Shown: one piece after another, positions 33,919 to 42,750 of the stretch
How the letters are laid out: each line of letters starts with the position of its first letter
Position numbering within the stretch: position 1 is the stretch's first letter
Program-made: the position numbers and the translations under genes
The notes under the pieces: model-generated
What the model was told of the DNA's origin: nothing
The model's database searches: none
What the model saw: the letters and a program-made list of their open reading frames with translations, nothing else
Source: Nitrospira_D sp035465795
GTDB taxonomy: Bacteria > Nitrospirota > Nitrospiria > Nitrospirales > Nitrospiraceae
NCBI RefSeq assembly: GCF_049546785.1
Contig: NZ_JBMWAN010000001.1
Location: 868,001 to 932,000, forward strand
Direction: 5' to 3'
Length of the DNA: 64,000 nucleotides

Positions 33919-35877
33919 ATGCCGGTTCAGCTCACAGACCGACGATATCTGCTTCTCTGCGTCATGGGGGCGCTCCTCGTCCTCTGCAGCACCCTCTTCT
34001 TCGTCTCTACGCACGCGGCCGCAGCGATTGATCCCAAATCTCCGGCAAGCGATCCTCCCGTCCTGGCCCAGGCGAAGCGCCTCATCGACAAGGGGGATGC
34101 GGAATCCGCCTCCACCATGCTCCGCCGGTATCTGGCGACCTCGCCCCGCCCCGAATACCTCGACGATACTTATCTGCTCCTGGGGGCCGCCCTCCTCAAC
34201 ATGAAGGAATATCCCGAAGCCTTGAAGGTTTTGACCCAGCTCGCCACCGAGTTTCCCGCCTCGGAGTTGAGCGACCGGGGCAAGGTGCTGCTCGCCCAGA
34301 CTCATGCCGCCATGGGTAACATCGATCTGGCGCTGCCTCTCCTCGCGCAACTCCGGACCGGCGCGGCCGATAGCGACACGAAGCGGGAAGCCCGCAAGCT
34401 CACCGCCGAGTTTCTGGCGCAGAAAAAAGACTACGTGCGGGCGATTCAGGTCCTTCTCGAAGACATCGCGGAAGGGACGGAACAACAGACCGCCGACACC
34501 CGGGACCAGATTCAGGAACTTCTCACTGAGAAGCTCGATAAGAAGGCGCTCATCCGCGTACGCGACCTGTACCCGAGAACCTTTCCCGGAGACCTCGCAT
34601 CGATCCGGCTGATTGAGATCTACAGCATGCGGGGGGAAGACCATCTCGCGGAACGGCAGATCCAGCAATTCCTCAAACAGTTTCCCAATCATCCCTATGA
34701 GCCCAGGGCGACGGAAACCCTGGCCCAACTGAAGGCCAGGCTTAAGGCAAACCAATACTTCATTGCCACCGTCCTGCCGCTCTCCGGCCGTCTCGCTCCC
34801 TTCGCCAACGAAATACTTGAAGGCATCCAGCTGGCGGTCGAACGGGCCCGCGAACAAACCGGCGTTCCCTCGGTCGGCCTGCTCGTGAAAGACAACGAAT
34901 CCGATCGTCCCTCGTTCCTCGACGATCTCTCCACCCTCCTAACCGACGACCGCCCCCTGGCCGTGATCGGTCCGGTGTTGTCGAAGAACCTTCCGGTGAT
35001 GGCGGAAATGGCCGAGCGCACCAGGATCCCCTTGATCACACCGGCAGCGACCTTCCCCAACGTCCGCCGCCTGGGCGGTTATGTCTTCAGCACGACACTG
35101 ACCTACGCGCTGCAGGCCAAACGCATCGCGGACTACGCCACGAAAGAACAAGAATACCGGCGTTTCTGTATCCTCTATCCCGATACCGTCTACGGGCGCG
35201 AGCAGGCCCGCCTCTTTGCGCAGGAAATCCGGCAGCATGACGGCGAAATCATCGCCATGGAGTCCTTCAAGGAAGGCGACACCGACTTTGCCCCGCAGAT
35301 CAAACGGCTGAAGGAAGCGGATCTCAAGAAATTCGGCCTCGCGGTCCCCTACGACCCGTCACGACCGGCTGGGAAGCCGATCGGCAAGAACGATAAGCGG
35401 ATTCTCTATACCCCCGGATTCGATGCAATCTTTATCCCCAGTCGCGCCAGCGAGATCGGCCTCCTGGCGGCCCAGCTCGCCTTTCACGATGTGAAGGTCC
35501 CGCTCCTGGGCACCAATGGCTGGAACTCCCAGGACTTTCTCCGCACGGCGGACCGCACCGTGGACGGCGCTGTCTTTGTGGACGGATTCTTCGTTGACAG
35601 TCCGAATTCGAACGTGCAGGATTTCGTGCAGCGATACCAGAAACGTTTTTCAGGGACCCCGACGCTCTTTACCATGCAAGGCTACGACGCAGCCAGACTC
35701 GTTCTCGAAGCCGTGCGCCATGGCGCCACATCGGGCGAGGCGGTTCGAGCGTTCCTCTCAGCTCAACAAGATTTGCCCACCCTCCTGGGACCGGCCGGCT
35801 TCGGACCGGAAGGCACCTTGCACCGCCCCCTCTTTCTCCTGCAAGTCAAACACGGTAAGTTTGTGCAGCTCGACTAA
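33919..35877 (+). CDS. LpoA-like penicillin-binding-protein activator (TPR + periplasmic-binding fold)
   Basis: 652 residues. An N-terminal signal/anchor (about 10-35) is followed by a helical TPR-type region (about 45-275; PEYLDDTYLLLGAALLNMKEY) and a type I periplasmic-binding-protein domain (about 280-650) with VLPLSGRLAPFANEILEGIQLA and VIGPVLSKNLPVMAEMAER. The same two-domain order is found in LpoA, the outer-membrane activator of PBP1A. It also resembles LivK-type receptor proteins, so a ligand-binding role is possible. The downstream S2P and trpS genes may be co-transcribed. Confidence 0.75.
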   Translation: MPVQLTDRRYLLLCVMGALLVLCSTLFFVSTHAAAAIDPKSPASDPPVLAQAKRLIDKGDAESASTMLRRYLATSPRPEYLDDTYLLLGAALLNMKEYPEALKVLTQLATEFPASELSDRGKVLLAQTHAAMGNIDLALPLLAQLRTGAADSDTKREARKLTAEFLAQKKDYVRAIQVLLEDIAEGTEQQTADTRDQIQELLTEKLDKKALIRVRDLYPRTFPGDLASIRLIEIYSMRGEDHLAERQIQQFLKQFPNHPYEPRATETLAQLKARLKANQYFIATVLPLSGRLAPFANEILEGIQLAVERAREQTGVPSVGLLVKDNESDRPSFLDDLSTLLTDDRPLAVIGPVLSKNLPVMAEMAERTRIPLITPAATFPNVRRLGGYVFSTTLTYALQAKRIADYATKEQEYRRFCILYPDTVYGREQARLFAQEIRQHDGEIIAMESFKEGDTDFAPQIKRLKEADLKKFGLAVPYDPSRPAGKPIGKNDKRILYTPGFDAIFIPSRASEIGLLAAQLAFHDVKVPLLGTNGWNSQDFLRTADRTVDGAVFVDGFFVDSPNSNVQDFVQRYQKRFSGTPTLFTMQGYDAARLVLEAVRHGATSGEAVRAFLSAQQDLPTLLGPAGFGPEGTLHRPLFLLQVKHGKFVQLD

Positions 35878-35888
35878 CCGGACCGTAC

Positions 35889-36629
35889 ATGGACACCCTC
35901 GCCCCGATCATTCATAAAATTTCCTACATGGGGCTCCCCCTGCTCTTCGCCATGGTGTTCCATGAATATGCCCACGGGTGGGTGGCCGACAAATGCGGCG
36001 ACCCCACGGCCAAGCTTCAGGGGCGGCTTACCTTCAACCCGGTGGCGCACATCGATCCGCTCGGCACGATCATTCTGCCGCTGCTCTGCCTCGCCCTGCC
36101 CGGGAGCTTCCTTCTCGGCTGGGCCAAACCCGTCCCCATCGATCTGCGGAACATGCGGCAACCCCGGCGCGATATGGCCCTCGTCGCCGCCGCAGGGCCG
36201 GGGATGAATCTCCTTCTGGCGACACTCAGCGCCCTGGTCGTCGCAGGACTCCTGGCCTTCGATCCCACCCTGTTGCAGCAACAGGCCGCCGATCGCGAGG
36301 CCGAACCATCGAGCCCGGCCACCATGATCCTGCTGCCGATCTCCGTCATGGCGCTGTACTCCGTCCTCATTAACGTCTTTCTGGCGCTCTTCAATTTGAT
36401 TCCCATCCCGCCGCTCGACGGCGGGCGCATCCTGACCTGCCTGCTGCCTCCCCAACCGGCCCTCGCGCTGGCGAAGCTGGAGCCGTATGGCATGATGATC
36501 CTCATGGGACTCATCGTCTTCGACAAAGAACTCCGCGTGATTCATACGATCACCGGGACATTCGCCAACGCCCTGTCCGGCACCCTTCTCTCCACGGCAC
36601 TGGGCTTCGGCACAGGAGCCATGCAATGA
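35889..36629 (+). CDS. Site-2 protease family (M50) membrane metallopeptidase
   Basis: 246 residues, with about five transmembrane segments. The zinc site HEYAH (H25, E26, H29) lies in the first helix and a second metal ligand motif is in NLIPIPPLDGGRI (about 174-186). This is the short M50B form without a PDZ domain, common in bacteria and archaea; its substrates are unknown. Its stop overlaps the ATG of a 48-codon mini-ORF, and its last 28 codons are repeated just downstream. Confidence 0.87.
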   Translation: MDTLAPIIHKISYMGLPLLFAMVFHEYAHGWVADKCGDPTAKLQGRLTFNPVAHIDPLGTIILPLLCLALPGSFLLGWAKPVPIDLRNMRQPRRDMALVAAAGPGMNLLLATLSALVVAGLLAFDPTLLQQQAADREAEPSSPATMILLPISVMALYSVLINVFLALFNLIPIPPLDGGRILTCLLPPQPALALAKLEPYGMMILMGLIVFDKELRVIHTITGTFANALSGTLLSTALGFGTGAMQ

Positions 36630-36817
36630 CCACTGCACTAAGGGGACCTTTCCTCAGCGGCATGCAGATCTCGACGGGGCTCATCCCTCTTATCACCGGC
36701 ACATTTGTCGAGGCCCTCTCCGGCACCGGTTTTTCGATCACAAAGGGCTTCGGTACAGGAGTCATCCAATGACCAATGCACCACGGAAACGCGTCCTCAG
36801 CGGCATGCAGCCCAGCG
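36532..36817 (+). repeat. Diverged tandem duplication (143-bp period) of the S2P-end / trpS-start junction
   Basis: Two units with offset 143 bp: roughly 36532-36674 and 36675-36817. Matching landmarks are ATCACCGG (36549 and 36692), the ATGA junction (36626 and 36769), and CTCAGCGGCATGCAG (just after each). At protein level the S2P end ITGTFANALSG..LGFGTGAMQ repeats as ITGTFVEALSG..KGFGTGVIQ, and TrpS MTNAPRKRVLSGMQPSGL repeats as MTTALRGPFLSGMQISTGL. Confidence 0.85.
36626..36772 (+). CDS. 48-codon chimeric mini-ORF: TrpS-like start fused to S2P-like end
   Basis: The ORF starts at an ATG overlapping the S2P stop (ATGA) and ends in a TGA overlapping the trpS start (ATGA). Its first 18 residues mimic the TrpS N-terminus and its last 28 mimic the S2P C-terminus, as expected from a tandem duplication of the junction. 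The frame has stayed open despite clear divergence (about a third of the residues changed), so it may be translated and couple S2P to trpS translation. Whether the peptide itself does anything is unknown. Confidence 0.55.
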   Translation: MTTALRGPFLSGMQISTGLIPLITGTFVEALSGTGFSITKGFGTGVIQ

Positions 36818-37764
36818 GCTTGATGCACCTCGGCAACTATCTCGGCGCCCTGGAAAACTGGAAGCTCCTGCAAGAGCAGCACGACTGCTTCTTCTTCGTC
36901 GCCGACTGGCACGCCCTCTCGACCAACTACGCCGACACCAGCCGATTGAAAGAATTCGTGCGCGAATTGTTGATCGATTGGTTCGCCGCCGGCATCGACC
37001 CGAAACGCTCGACCGTGTTCATCCAATCGCACATCCCCGAGCACGCTGTGCTGCATCTCCTGTTTTCGATGATGATCCCCGTCTCCTGGCTGGAGCGCAA
37101 TCCGACCTACAAGGAAAAGCAGGAAGAGATCAAAGAAAAAGACCTCAGCACCTATGGCTTTCTCGGCTATCCCGTTCTCCAGGCCGCAGATATCTTGTTG
37201 TACAAGCCGGACTTCGTGCCGGTCGGAAAAGACCAACTGCCGCACCTGGAGCTCACGCGGGAAGTGGCCCGGCGTTTTAACGACATCTACAAGAAGTCCG
37301 TCTTCCCCGAGCCCAAAGAGTACCTCACCAAGTTCCCCAAGGTGCTGGGAACCGACGGGCGCAAAATGAGCAAGAGCTACGGCAACACGATCAATCTCTC
37401 GGATACGGAACCGGTGGTCCGGCAGAAGCTGAAGACGATGGTCACGGACCCGGCGCGCGTGCGGCGGACGGATCCCGGCAATCCCGAGGTCTGCCCGGTT
37501 TACGAGTTTCACAAAATCTATTCACCGCAAGCGGTGCAGGATCAGATCAACACAGACTGCCGTACCGCCGCGATCGGCTGCATCGACTGCAAGAAACAGG
37601 TGGCGGATAAGATGGTTGAGCGCATGGCCCCCATGTGGGACGCCCGCGCCGCACTGACGAGCACCCCATCACGCATCGACGAGATCATTCACGACGGCAG
37701 TGAGCGAGCCGCGAAGGTTGCGAAAGCAACTCTGGCCGAGGTGAACGAGGCGATGAAGATTTGA
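36769..37764 (+). CDS. trpS: Tryptophanyl-tRNA synthetase
   Basis: 331 residues. The class I signature HLGN is at 20-23 (PSGLMHLGNYLGAL) and KMSKS is at 199-203. YPVLQAADILLY and VPVGKDQLPHLELTRE are typical TrpRS segments. Length matches bacterial TrpRS. Start overlaps the mini-ORF stop. No tryptophan-codon-rich leader or T-box is visible. Confidence 0.95.
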   Translation: MTNAPRKRVLSGMQPSGLMHLGNYLGALENWKLLQEQHDCFFFVADWHALSTNYADTSRLKEFVRELLIDWFAAGIDPKRSTVFIQSHIPEHAVLHLLFSMMIPVSWLERNPTYKEKQEEIKEKDLSTYGFLGYPVLQAADILLYKPDFVPVGKDQLPHLELTREVARRFNDIYKKSVFPEPKEYLTKFPKVLGTDGRKMSKSYGNTINLSDTEPVVRQKLKTMVTDPARVRRTDPGNPEVCPVYEFHKIYSPQAVQDQINTDCRTAAIGCIDCKKQVADKMVERMAPMWDARAALTSTPSRIDEIIHDGSERAAKVAKATLAEVNEAMKI

Positions 37765-38065
37765 TTCGAGATACCATAGGGAAGTCAGCGTAGCACGATA
37801 AACGGACACTCATGCAGTTGCCCCACAACGACTCGCCGTCTAGCAACAGAGGGTTGAGTTATGATTCGTTCCTCCTCTTGCTGCAGAATCAGTTTCCGCC
37901 GCTGCGGCGAACTATGACAGAGCTCAAACCGTCGCAGACACATGTGGGCGCCTCTGCACAGCTCACAAGCGCATATTGACCTCCCCGATGCCTTCTTTGA
38001 TGTGATTGCCCACGCCAACCGGCGCGACGGTACCATCCCCAACATTCTCGTGTGGGAGATTCATC
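37765..38065. other. Intergenic region after trpS
   Basis: About 300 bp with no gene I can support. No clear hairpin terminator follows trpS. The last bases carry GGGAGAT, the ribosome-binding site of the outer-membrane protein gene. Confidence 0.4.
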
Positions 38066-38755
38066 ATGACTCATCGTTTCGGACCGATCATGCGGCTCAC
38101 ACTCCTCACGATCGTGGCGCTTCCGGTCTTAGGGTCCTGGTCCTCCGCCCTGGCCCAAACCGCCGAACCTACCCGGAGCGGCCGCTGGGAACTGCTGCTC
38201 GCACCGCAATACACCTTGTCCAGAAACCTCGGGTTTCAGGGCGGCACGACCGCGAACATGAATGAGACCTGGGGCTTCGGCATGCAACTGAACTACAACT
38301 TCAACGAGCATGTGAGCCTCGGCGGCCTCCTTTCATGGAACCGCCCCGATTACAACGCCGCCGTTCAGCCCGCATCCGGGAATGCGACACGTTCGATCTC
38401 CGGCACCCTTGAAACCACCACCTTTGGAATGGTACTGACCTACAACATCCTCTCCGGTCCGCTGACTCCTTACGTAGATGCCTTGGTTGCGGGAACCTAT
38501 ATCAATACGGATATCGCATCCGGCCCGCCCGTTGCGGGCTGCTACTGGGATCCGTGGTATGGCTATATCTGCGGGACAGCACAGCCGACCAAATACGATA
38601 CGGTTCTCTCCTACGGGTTTGGGGGAGGCCTGCGGTGGGACATCAATAACTTGTTCGTCGTCCGGGGAGGCTTCCGTCAGCAGTTCCTCGATCTGCCGAA
38701 CACCAGTACCCCGAGTTTCACCGTCTTCAAGCTTGATCTGGGAGTTAAGTTCTGA
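38066..38755 (+). CDS. Outer-membrane beta-barrel protein
   Basis: 229 residues from ATG 38066 (GGGAGAT upstream); an extension to 38006 adds no signal. A signal peptide ends near residue 31 (SSALAQ). The rest alternates polar and hydrophobic residues with many aromatics, in about eight strands (WELLLAPQYTLSRN, WGFGMQLNYNFNEHVSLGG, and others), and ends in Phe (LDLGVKF), the usual BAM-recognised C-terminus. This fits an OmpW/OmpA-like small barrel. Function unknown. Confidence 0.78.
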   Translation: MTHRFGPIMRLTLLTIVALPVLGSWSSALAQTAEPTRSGRWELLLAPQYTLSRNLGFQGGTTANMNETWGFGMQLNYNFNEHVSLGGLLSWNRPDYNAAVQPASGNATRSISGTLETTTFGMVLTYNILSGPLTPYVDALVAGTYINTDIASGPPVAGCYWDPWYGYICGTAQPTKYDTVLSYGFGGGLRWDINNLFVVRGGFRQQFLDLPNTSTPSFTVFKLDLGVKF

Positions 38756-38941
38756 TGCACGGTTCGCAAAAACGATGCGGGCAGCACCCGTCTCAGGCGT
38801 CAAGCCTGTAGGCGAAGAAACCGGGACGGGCAACTTCTCTTGGTCAATGCCCGGGCCGGATATGATTTCTGAGTGGACAGACAGTCCCGACACGGCTGCA
38901 ACATTCTTCCGTCAGCTCCCACTCAGCATGACCATGCCCCA

Positions 38942-39526
38942 TCATCCTCGCCTCGCAATCAGATTAATCCACCGGCCTTTGCGTTCTTGATTCGACACGA
39001 CGCGGACCGACTCGATCGTCCACCCGCTGCGCTCGACCACGCGAGCCAGTTCGGGCTTCTGCCAGCGGGCGAAGTAGCGGCCCGGCATCCAGCCCTTCGT
39101 CAGCACGCCGCTCTTCGTGCCGTAAGTCAGCGTCGCAGCGAGCGTCGCCCCAGGCCCGGCAATCTGACTGAGCACTTTCAGCACTCGCGCCGCGTCGGTC
39201 TTGGGAAGATGGATCAGGGAAGCCGCCGCCCACACACCGTCGAAACTTGCCGCTCGAAACGGGAGCTCGCGCATGTCGGCGCGGACGAGGGGAAGCAACG
39301 GGGCCTCCTCGCGCGCAGTGCGCAGGAATGCCGCCGTCAGATCCATCCCCACGACTCGATAGCCCTTGCGCCGCAGCTCCTCCGCATCCTGGCCACCTCC
39401 ACACCCGAGGTCGAGCAAAACCGCGCCGCGTGAGAGACCGGCCATCCACTCCAGCAGCAGCGCGGGCGGCCGCTTGCGTCGAGCACCCCATCGCTTCAGA
39501 AACGTGCCGGCCCCTTGCTCGTACAC
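38942..39526 (-). CDS. SAM-dependent class I methyltransferase
   Basis: About 194 residues from GTG 39526. The open frame extends to 39712 with an ATG, but that part overlaps a divergent gene and looks unlike protein, so the start is uncertain. Motif I is LLDLGCGGGQDAEEL, then VVGMDLTAAFL, an ADMRELPF motif and FDGVWAAASLIHLPK. This is the UbiE/Methyltransf_11 pattern. Substrate unknown. Confidence 0.8.
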   Translation of the reverse strand: MYEQGAGTFLKRWGARRKRPPALLLEWMAGLSRGAVLLDLGCGGGQDAEELRRKGYRVVGMDLTAAFLRTAREEAPLLPLVRADMRELPFRAASFDGVWAAASLIHLPKTDAARVLKVLSQIAGPGATLAATLTYGTKSGVLTKGWMPGRYFARWQKPELARVVERSGWTIESVRVVSNQERKGRWINLIARRG

Positions 39527-39597
39527 CTCGATGGTCGGCGCAACGATGCGACTTGTGGTATGGTGCCGGCGTGACGCGTGCTCATCTATGCCGTGAA

Positions 39598-39915
39598 ATG
39601 AGGATGGCCATGACTCGATGGATAATCCCCTGTCTCGCATCAGCCTGCCTGTTGTGCTTCGTGGGCCCCGCGGCCGCCGTCGATCCCCCCTGCGACGCCT
39701 ATCCCCAGGCAAAACAGGCCCGCTGCGTGACGATATGGAAAGAGCTGAACAAGGAGGACGGCCAGACGATCGCCCAATTCGGCCTCGACCAGCAGAAGCG
39801 GCGCGAAGAAGGGAAGATCAACGCCCAGCAGCATCTGGCCGAAAACATGGCCTTCATCAAACAGTCGACCGACAAGCGCCTCACACGGTTGAAAGAGCGC
39901 ATGGCAGCAGAATAG
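39598..39915 (+). CDS. Small secreted hypothetical protein
   Basis: About 105 residues; ATG 39610 after GAGG is an equally good start. A signal peptide ends near AAAVDPP. The mature part has two Cys (DPPCDAY and ARCVTIW) and a charged, Gln-rich helical second half (AEAQ/KQSTDKRLTRLKERM). Not recognised. Divergent from the methyltransferase and convergent with the DUF151 gene. Confidence 0.55.
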   Translation: MRMAMTRWIIPCLASACLLCFVGPAAAVDPPCDAYPQAKQARCVTIWKELNKEDGQTIAQFGLDQQKRREEGKINAQQHLAENMAFIKQSTDKRLTRLKERMAAE

Positions 39916-39918
39916 CCA

Positions 39919-40431
39919 TCACAACTCCGCTCCTCCGGCCTTCTCAAGCACTGTCCCCGCCGACTCCAGCAGATCCCTCCCGACCAGGATCGGCGCCTTG
40001 AAATGAACGGCGAGCGCGATCGAGTCGGACGACCGGCTATCAAAGGTCTTTACCTGATCCTGAAACGCCACGGTCAGCGCCCCGTAATAGGTACTCCCTT
40101 TCAGCGTGATGACGGTGCGTACAACCCGTCCGCCATAGGCCTCCAGGATCGTATGCATGAGATCGTGGGACATGGGGCGGGGGAGCTTCTCACCCTTGAG
40201 CGCCCCCTGAATCGACAACGCCACCGTCATGTCGACGAAGACCGGAATCACCCGGTTTTCCGCATGCAGCAGCACAACCGGCCCATGGTCCGACATGCGA
40301 ACCGTCACCATCGTAATGACAACCTGTTCGGGGGAAGCCGGCGGCGCCTGCTGACTGAACGATGGGCTGGAGGTGAGGAGCAGAGAGACCAGAGGCACGC
40401 ACGGGAGCATCAACCGGCTGAGCTGAGTCAT
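39919..40431 (-). CDS. Bifunctional nuclease (BFN/DUF151) family protein with a signal peptide
   Basis: 170 residues. A signal peptide (about 1-27) precedes the BFN fold (about 37-165), with PVVLLHAENRVIPVFVDMTVALSIQ, the HDLM segment and the SRSSDSIALAVHFKAPILV segment typical of DUF151 proteins. Known members (for example the Thermotoga protein and plant BFN) show nuclease activity and are intracellular. An exported version would act in the periplasm. Role here unknown. Confidence 0.75.
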   Translation of the reverse strand: MTQLSRLMLPCVPLVSLLLTSSPSFSQQAPPASPEQVVITMVTVRMSDHGPVVLLHAENRVIPVFVDMTVALSIQGALKGEKLPRPMSHDLMHTILEAYGGRVVRTVITLKGSTYYGALTVAFQDQVKTFDSRSSDSIALAVHFKAPILVGRDLLESAGTVLEKAGGAEL

Positions 40432-40462
40432 AAAGACCTCCGTGGCTGATGACGAAGACGCG

Positions 40463-40584
40463 TTACGTCACGCGGAAGAACCGGTTCGATTCTTTTTCCA
40501 CCCCGATCTCCGTGTCCGGCCCATGCCCGGTCACCACGGCCGTCGCATGGTCGAATGTATACTCCCGCTCGCGGTCCGGCCTCA
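40463..40584 (-). pseudogene. Duplicated 3' end of the metallo-beta-lactamase-fold gene (remnant)
   Basis: Directly downstream of the MBL-fold gene stop, a second copy of its last about 35 codons is present at a 122-bp offset. On the minus strand it reads ..DHATAVVTGHGPDTEIG and ESNRFFRVT then TAA, against DDATAVVTGHGPETEIG and ESNQFFRVG in the intact gene. No start codon serves it, so it is a non-coding remnant. The remnant uses different synonymous and some non-synonymous codons, so it is not recent. Confidence 0.75.
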
Positions 40585-41226
40585 TCACCCCACGCGAAAA
40601 AACTGATTCGATTCTTTTTCAATTCCAATTTCAGTTTCGGGCCCATGCCCGGTCACCACCGCGGTCGCATCGTCGAGCGTATAGAGCCGTTCACGAATCG
40701 ACCGCTCGATCGCGTCGAAGTCCCCGCCCCACAGATCGGTGCGCCCGATGCTGCCGCGAAACAGGGTGTCGCCGGCCAGCACCAGCCGGTCAGCCGGCAC
40801 GTGAAAACTCATCGAGCCGGGCGTGTGGCCCGGCGTATGGAGGGCCACGATCGGCACCTGCCCCACAAGCACCTTCTCATCATCCTTAAGCCAATAGTCC
40901 GGCATCGGCACCGCGACGTACGGCACGCCGAACATGCGGCATTGGACGTCAAGATTCTGCCAGAGGTCGAGATCGTCTTGGTGGAGGCAGAGCGTCGCGC
41001 CGGTCGCCTTCTTCATTTCGCCGGCGGCGAGAAAATGATCGAAGTGCGCGTGGGTGTGAAAAATATAGCTGACGGTCAGCCCGAGTTGCCGGACTTCGTG
41101 CAGAATCCGTTCGGGCGCGCCGCCGGGATCGACCACGATGGCCTGCTTCGTGACGGGATCGCCGATGATGGAGCAATTGCACCCGAGCGGCGGAACGGAA
41201 AACGTTTTGCGGATCAAGGTCGGCAT
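40585..41226 (-). CDS. Metallo-beta-lactamase-fold hydrolase, glyoxalase II-like
   Basis: 213 residues. The metal site HTHAHFDH (about 57-64), HTPGHTPGS (about 130-138), GDTLF and GHGP (about 192-195) match the YcbL/GloB-like group of single-domain MBL hydrolases. It lacks the C-terminal substrate domain of full glyoxalase II, so it probably hydrolyses a thioester or similar small substrate. Its 3' end is duplicated downstream. Confidence 0.88.
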   Translation of the reverse strand: MPTLIRKTFSVPPLGCNCSIIGDPVTKQAIVVDPGGAPERILHEVRQLGLTVSYIFHTHAHFDHFLAAGEMKKATGATLCLHQDDLDLWQNLDVQCRMFGVPYVAVPMPDYWLKDDEKVLVGQVPIVALHTPGHTPGSMSFHVPADRLVLAGDTLFRGSIGRTDLWGGDFDAIERSIRERLYTLDDATAVVTGHGPETEIGIEKESNQFFRVG

Positions 41227-41254
41227 GGAGCACGTATGCTACCGTTCAACCGGC

Positions 41255-41914
41255 TCAGGGTGCAAGCAGCGGCCCGCCGTCGGATTCCGGCTCGATGCGG
41301 ACCGTCCAGATCACCTCGGTGTCATAGATCGCCCAGATCATGCCTTGCCGCCGGAACCACACCAGAAACCCTGCGCCGCTCCCGTCGGGCCGCGGGTTAC
41401 CGACATACACCAGGGCCTGGTCCTGGCGGAGATTGTACGCCACCCGGGAGAATACGAGCCGATCCAACACCGGCAAGGCCTGCACGGGTCTGCGCTGCTC
41501 CCAGCGGACAGGCCGAGCGAGCGACACCTCCGGCTCTTCGACGGTGTTGCCAGATACAAACCGGTAGCGGGTACCGAATTGAAATCGCCCTTCAAGCCTG
41601 ATCGCCGTTTGGTTCACGGCTACGAACTCGCGCACCAGATCCGTCGGCAGGACCCCATCGAAGTACCCCTGCTCCTGGAACAGCGGCATCGTCAGCAATC
41701 CCTCCTGCTTGGGCGACAGCTGCGTCGTCGTCATGCGCTCGATGAGCACGAGGGAGGTCTCCGACGTGAGGAACTTGCTCGCGATGATCTCATCATAGAG
41801 GCGATATTCATCATCCGGAAATGCCGCAGCAACCGACTGCGGCTCAATCGCGTGAGCCGACCAGACCGTGACAACGCCGACCACAAGCAGGATGAGGTTG
41901 ATGACACTACGCAT
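41255..41914 (-). CDS. Secreted hypothetical protein
   Basis: 219 residues from ATG 41914; the frame to 42031 overlaps the divergent promoter and gene. A signal peptide (about 1-23; VVTVWSAHA) is followed by an alpha/beta protein without motifs I recognise. One segment FLTSETSLVLIERMTTTQL and a C-terminal half rich in beta strands (VFSRVAYNLRQDQALVYVG). Divergent from the coiled-coil lipoprotein gene. Confidence 0.65.
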   Translation of the reverse strand: MRSVINLILLVVGVVTVWSAHAIEPQSVAAAFPDDEYRLYDEIIASKFLTSETSLVLIERMTTTQLSPKQEGLLTMPLFQEQGYFDGVLPTDLVREFVAVNQTAIRLEGRFQFGTRYRFVSGNTVEEPEVSLARPVRWEQRRPVQALPVLDRLVFSRVAYNLRQDQALVYVGNPRPDGSGAGFLVWFRRQGMIWAIYDTEVIWTVRIEPESDGGPLLAP

Positions 41915-41966
41915 GAGTGGAGCATAGCCGCCAGGCCGGAGGCCGGTCAATTCGGGAAATACTGCG

Positions 41967-41995
41967 TGGACAAGCTCGGGCGAACCGTGGATAAT
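41967..41995 (+). promoter_or_regulatory. Sigma-70-like promoter of the coiled-coil lipoprotein gene
   Basis: TGGACA (41967-41972) and GATAAT (41990-41995) are separated by 17 bp; each differs by one base from consensus. The start would be near 42003, about 22 bases before the ATG. Confidence 0.5.
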
Positions 41996-42024
41996 CGGCG
42001 GACAAACCTCATCGGGAGCGCAGC

Positions 42025-42750
42025 GTGACAAGACATTGTTTTCAGATGGCGGGCATCGGTCTCCTCGCCGGCTGCCTGCTCACCGCCGGCTGCAAGCCGG
42101 ACGATTCGCCCTTTAAAGCCGAAAACGAATCGCTGAAGAAGCAAGTGGCCAGGCAGGAATCCCTGCTCTCCTCGCTACAAGACGGCAACAAGGTCATGCA
42201 GCAGCAGATCGATCTGTTGAATCAGGAACTGCGCGATGCCAAGAAGGCGACGGAATCGGCCAAGGCCGAGATGAATGTGTTGTCCGGCCAATTGAACGCC
42301 CAGCTGGCCCAAGCCAAGCGCCTGAGTGCCGATGCGCACAAGGCCGCCGCGACTCAGGCAGCCCAACAGCTGCGGGTCGAAGAAAAAGGCGCCCAGTCCG
42401 AGACCCTGCCCCACCCCCTCACGGCAATCGCCAAGGCGGTGGAAGAGGCGCTGGCCAGAAACGGGTACCAGCTCAAGGTCAGCTTCAAAAGCGAGCAGCG
42501 GGCCGTCTATGTAACGGAGCGGAAAACTTCCAATCCGGCCTCACTCGAAGCGACCGGCTCCCGCAACCAATACCTCATCACCCTCCAGACGCGCCCCGAC
42601 AAGACCACCACCCTCAGCGTGCGGGCCGAATTTGAAAAAGTGGCTCAGGGAGGGCGCATTCTCAGTGTGAGCCAGGAAGAAACGGCGGAGATCGAGCAGC
42701 GGCTGATCGGAGAAATCCGCAAGGCCCTCACGGCTCAGGGCAAAGCCTGA
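42025..42750 (+). CDS. Coiled-coil lipoprotein
   Basis: 241 residues. A signal with lipobox LLTAGC (Cys23) is followed by a long coiled coil (about 32-120, Gln/Lys/Ala-rich) and a globular C-terminal part (about 130-240) of unknown family. The stop overlaps the next ATG (TGATG), so it is coupled to the formylglycine-generating-enzyme-like gene. It is probably anchored in the outer membrane and reaches into the periplasm. Confidence 0.7.
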   Translation: MTRHCFQMAGIGLLAGCLLTAGCKPDDSPFKAENESLKKQVARQESLLSSLQDGNKVMQQQIDLLNQELRDAKKATESAKAEMNVLSGQLNAQLAQAKRLSADAHKAAATQAAQQLRVEEKGAQSETLPHPLTAIAKAVEEALARNGYQLKVSFKSEQRAVYVTERKTSNPASLEATGSRNQYLITLQTRPDKTTTLSVRAEFEKVAQGGRILSVSQEETAEIEQRLIGEIRKALTAQGKA

